In this document: in pieces, positions 23,526 to 25,644 of the stretch
Layout of the letters: every line of letters starts with the position of its first letter
How positions within the stretch are numbered: the first letter of the stretch is position 1
IMG/VR virus record: IMGVR_UViG_3300025872_000274
Span: 1-25,644 of that record
DNA: 25,644 nt
Source of the DNA: a virus
Reading direction: 5' to 3' (one strand)
Position numbers and translations under genes: made by a program
Notes under the pieces: model-generated
Seen by the model: only the letters and a program-made list of their open reading frames with translations
Told to the model about the DNA's origin: nothing
Databases searched by the model: none

Positions 23526-23947
23526 TTTGGACATTATATAACGCAAAAACAGGTGCTATAACAGGCACTACAACAGATGCCATAAGAGCAGGCAGTGAAC
23601 CCAGTGTTAGTGGTAACTATGATGGTGAACATTATTATGTGCGACAGCGTCGTGCAGTGCGTAAACCACCACGCCCTCGTGCGCCTGAATATATGCGATA
23701 TGTTTTTAATTATACAACATATGTCTGGGAACTTGACACGGCAGCAACAGCGCAGGCAGCAAGACTACAACGCAATGAAATGTTTAAATATGTGGATAAG
23801 ATCAGTCCTGTATGGTATGCGTCAATGTCAGCACAACAACGCCTTGATGCACAAGCATATAGACAAGCACTGTTAGACATAACGCATCAAAGTGATTTCC
23901 CATTAAATATACAGTGGCCACGAGTGCCAGACTTTTTAAGAGCATAA
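23522..23947 (+). CDS. Small tail-associated protein, fibre-assembly/chaperone-like
   Basis: 141 residues, overlapping the previous gene by four bases (ATGA). The N-terminal ~45 residues are a beta region (WTLYNAKTGAITGTTTDAIR), followed by a basic hinge (RQRRAVRKPPRPRAPEYMR). The C-terminal YRQALLDITHQSDFPLNIQWP (about 117-137) matches the xYRQALxD...P...WP ending often seen in tail-fibre assembly or tail assembly chaperone proteins. Role inferred from that ending and from neighbouring tail genes. Confidence 0.65.
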   Translation: MIWTLYNAKTGAITGTTTDAIRAGSEPSVSGNYDGEHYYVRQRRAVRKPPRPRAPEYMRYVFNYTTYVWELDTAATAQAARLQRNEMFKYVDKISPVWYASMSAQQRLDAQAYRQALLDITHQSDFPLNIQWPRVPDFLRA

Positions 23948-23948
23948 C

Positions 23949-25644
23949 ATGGCACTACCAGGAGTATTACCAGAAGGCTGGGACACTTACAGTCCATATG
24001 AAAAAATAGACATGATGAATACCTGGGGTGTGACCAGTGATGACTTATTGGGCATAGGTATTGGTCAGGGTGATATAGATTGGATGATCGCCAACGGATT
24101 TCAGGGCGGCACCACTTATCAACAACCCAGTTATGAATCTACCACGATTACATTTGGATCACCTGCTACACCTGAGCCCACACCCATACCTACTCAGGGA
24201 CCAACATTCATATATGAAGAACCTGGAGTAGACAATAGTTGGTCATATGTAGAACCTACACCGCCACCCTATGTAGAACCCTATGTGGCGCCATATGTTC
24301 CTCCACCTGAGCCTACATTTAACTGGGATGCTTACTATGCTGAACAAGAAGCCGTTCGCTTACAACAAGAGCGTGATTTAGCAGCACAGCAAGAACAACA
24401 GCGCATTGCCGCCGAACAAGAAGCAGCCAGATTAGCCTATGAAGAACAACAGCGTCAAGCAGCATTGGCTGAACAACAACGCATTGCCTATGAGCAACAG
24501 TTGGCATATGAACAAGAACAACAACGCATTGCCGCAGAACAGGAGGCTGCTCGCATCGCTGAACAACAACGCATTGCCTATGAACAAGAGCAACAACGCA
24601 TAGCCTACGAGCAAGAGCAACAGCGTATTGCCTATGAACAAGAGCAGCAACGCTTGGCATATCAAGAACAGCAGCGCATTGCAGCAGAACAAGAAGCAGC
24701 CAGAGTAGCCGCAGAACAAGAGGCTGCTCGTTTACAATATGAGGAGGCTGTTCGTCAACAACAGTTATATGAACAACAACTGGCTGAACAACAACGCATA
24801 GCATATGAACAACAATTGGCATACGATCAAGAACAACAGCGAATCGCAAATGAACAGCGTCTTGCCAGTGAGCAGGAGGCTGAACGCATAGCCTATGAGC
24901 AACAACTGGCATATGAAGCACAGCAGCGTCAACAACAGTTATATCAACAACAACAGTTAGATCAACGCACCTCAGATATCAATAACTTATATCAAACTCT
25001 GCTGGGTAGAAGTGCTGACGATGCTGGCTTACAATATTGGTTAAGCACAGGATTAAGTGCCGATGCCATCAGTCCATATATCATGCAAAGTGCTGAATAT
25101 CAGGCACTGCAAGCAACACCTGCACCCAGTTTAGTAGTTGGTCCTGCAACACCCAGTGCCACAGTGGATTATGGCTATGGTGACATGACAGGAGATTTAG
25201 AAGTTGTTGATCGTGGCGGTGGCCTATTTGATATTGGCCGATATATTGTGCCCAGTATTCCCGGCGGTGGCGGCACAATTGAAAGCACTGACACTGGTGG
25301 CACTCCCAGTGAAACACTGGCACCTGAAGCGTCAGCAGCGCCTATAACGGACTATAGCGGTGGTGGTGGATCTGGCTATACAGACTTGGGTGGTTATGAA
25401 GATCTTGTGCCTGCCACGCCTGAAGTGACCACAATTACCTATCCCACTACAACCAGCATGGTCGGCGATATCGGCACTGGCACTGAAGTTGCTGGGGGAG
25501 GCGCAACAGTATTGCCACCCAATCCAGATAGTGCTTGGGGCACTGGAGTTGGTGTTAACGCTAACACTGGAGAAACCAGTAGAGGACAAACTTGGACCAC
25601 TGAAAACTTATATACAAATATCATTACCACACCATATACGGATC
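23949..25644 (+). CDS. Large coiled-coil virion protein with DUF4214-like segment (partial, 3' end outside)
   Basis: ATG 23949 follows the previous stop by one base; the frame stays open to the window end, so at least 565 residues. An N-terminal unit (about 8-50, YSPYEKIDMMNTWGVTSDDL and GDIDWMIANGF) is followed by a Pro/Tyr/Glu-rich linker (70-122). Then comes a ~215-residue Gln/Glu/Ala/Tyr-rich coil (~124-341) built from units like AYEQEQQRI. A DUF4214-like segment follows (~343-390: INNLYQTLLGRSADDAGLQYW...ISPYIMQSAEYQAL), and then a Gly/Thr/Ser-rich tail. Such a protein could be an internal or ejection protein, or a tail spike stalk. The ribosome site is weak, so coupling is likely. Confidence 0.8.
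   Translation, partial: MALPGVLPEGWDTYSPYEKIDMMNTWGVTSDDLLGIGIGQGDIDWMIANGFQGGTTYQQPSYESTTITFGSPATPEPTPIPTQGPTFIYEEPGVDNSWSYVEPTPPPYVEPYVAPYVPPPEPTFNWDAYYAEQEAVRLQQERDLAAQQEQQRIAAEQEAARLAYEEQQRQAALAEQQRIAYEQQLAYEQEQQRIAAEQEAARIAEQQRIAYEQEQQRIAYEQEQQRIAYEQEQQRLAYQEQQRIAAEQEAARVAAEQEAARLQYEEAVRQQQLYEQQLAEQQRIAYEQQLAYDQEQQRIANEQRLASEQEAERIAYEQQLAYEAQQRQQQLYQQQQLDQRTSDINNLYQTLLGRSADDAGLQYWLSTGLSADAISPYIMQSAEYQALQATPAPSLVVGPATPSATVDYGYGDMTGDLEVVDRGGGLFDIGRYIVPSIPGGGGTIESTDTGGTPSETLAPEASAAPITDYSGGGGSGYTDLGGYEDLVPATPEVTTITYPTTTSMVGDIGTGTEVAGGGATVLPPNPDSAWGTGVGVNANTGETSRGQTWTTENLYTNIITTPYTD

Noticed and set aside
24319-24921. Long open frame on the - strand (200 residues, Val/Leu/His/Gln-rich)
   Set aside because: It is the mirror of the repetitive Gln/Glu codons of the + strand coil gene; composition is artefactual and there is no ribosome site.

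Overview
This window is a single, almost gap-free late-gene region of a tailed double-stranded DNA bacteriophage, every gene on the + strand. The order is small/large terminase, Dam-type methylase, portal, scaffold, SU10/DUF5309-type major capsid protein, adaptor, fibres, tail nozzle and coiled-coil virion protein. This order, and the absence of tape-measure, tail-tube and sheath genes, points to a short-tailed (podovirus-like) phage. The DNA is moderately AT-rich. The fibre genes use the repeat vocabulary (GNDIxASDG...NTLTTFAGD; MANKNFAVKNGLD) and C-terminal domains common in marine phages. A marine bacterial host is therefore likely, but I cannot name it. No integrase or classical repressor is visible, and no endolysin.

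Layout. 1-2186: tail end of an unknown gene, a small-terminase candidate and the large terminase. 2188-3208: a D12-class adenine methylase plus two tiny overlapping genes. 3230-8230: portal, a small protein, scaffold and major capsid protein, closed by a strong terminator at 8256-8281. 8325-17032: an unknown virion-region protein, an adaptor/neck protein carrying inserted beta domains, a 1547-residue repetitive fibre, a second fibre with a jelly-roll-like tip, an XhlA-like one-TM membrane protein and an unknown protein, closed by a terminator at 17096-17124. 17154-18728: a beta-class DNA methyltransferase with a tandem duplication of its central region. 18729-19408: a compact regulatory island with two near-consensus sigma70 promoters (18862-18890 and 19325-19353), operator-like palindromes at both start sites, a 59-residue protein, and a folded region ending in a terminator hairpin (19162-19306). 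19409-20717: two unknown proteins, the second carrying an in-frame, GC-rich, hairpin-dense segment. 20791-25644: tail nozzle, two small tail-associated proteins and a virion protein with a long Gln/Glu-rich coil and a DUF4214-like segment, cut by the window end.

How it works together. Terminase and portal package DNA into a scaffold-assembled HK97-fold head. The adaptor and nozzle build the short tail, and the fibres recognise the host. The two methylases probably modify phage DNA. The island at 18.7-20.7 kb stands out: it has host-type promoters, operator-like sites and RNA-like secondary structure inside a late structural region. I regard it, together with the palindromic insert at 20071-20206, as the best candidate for something not yet described.
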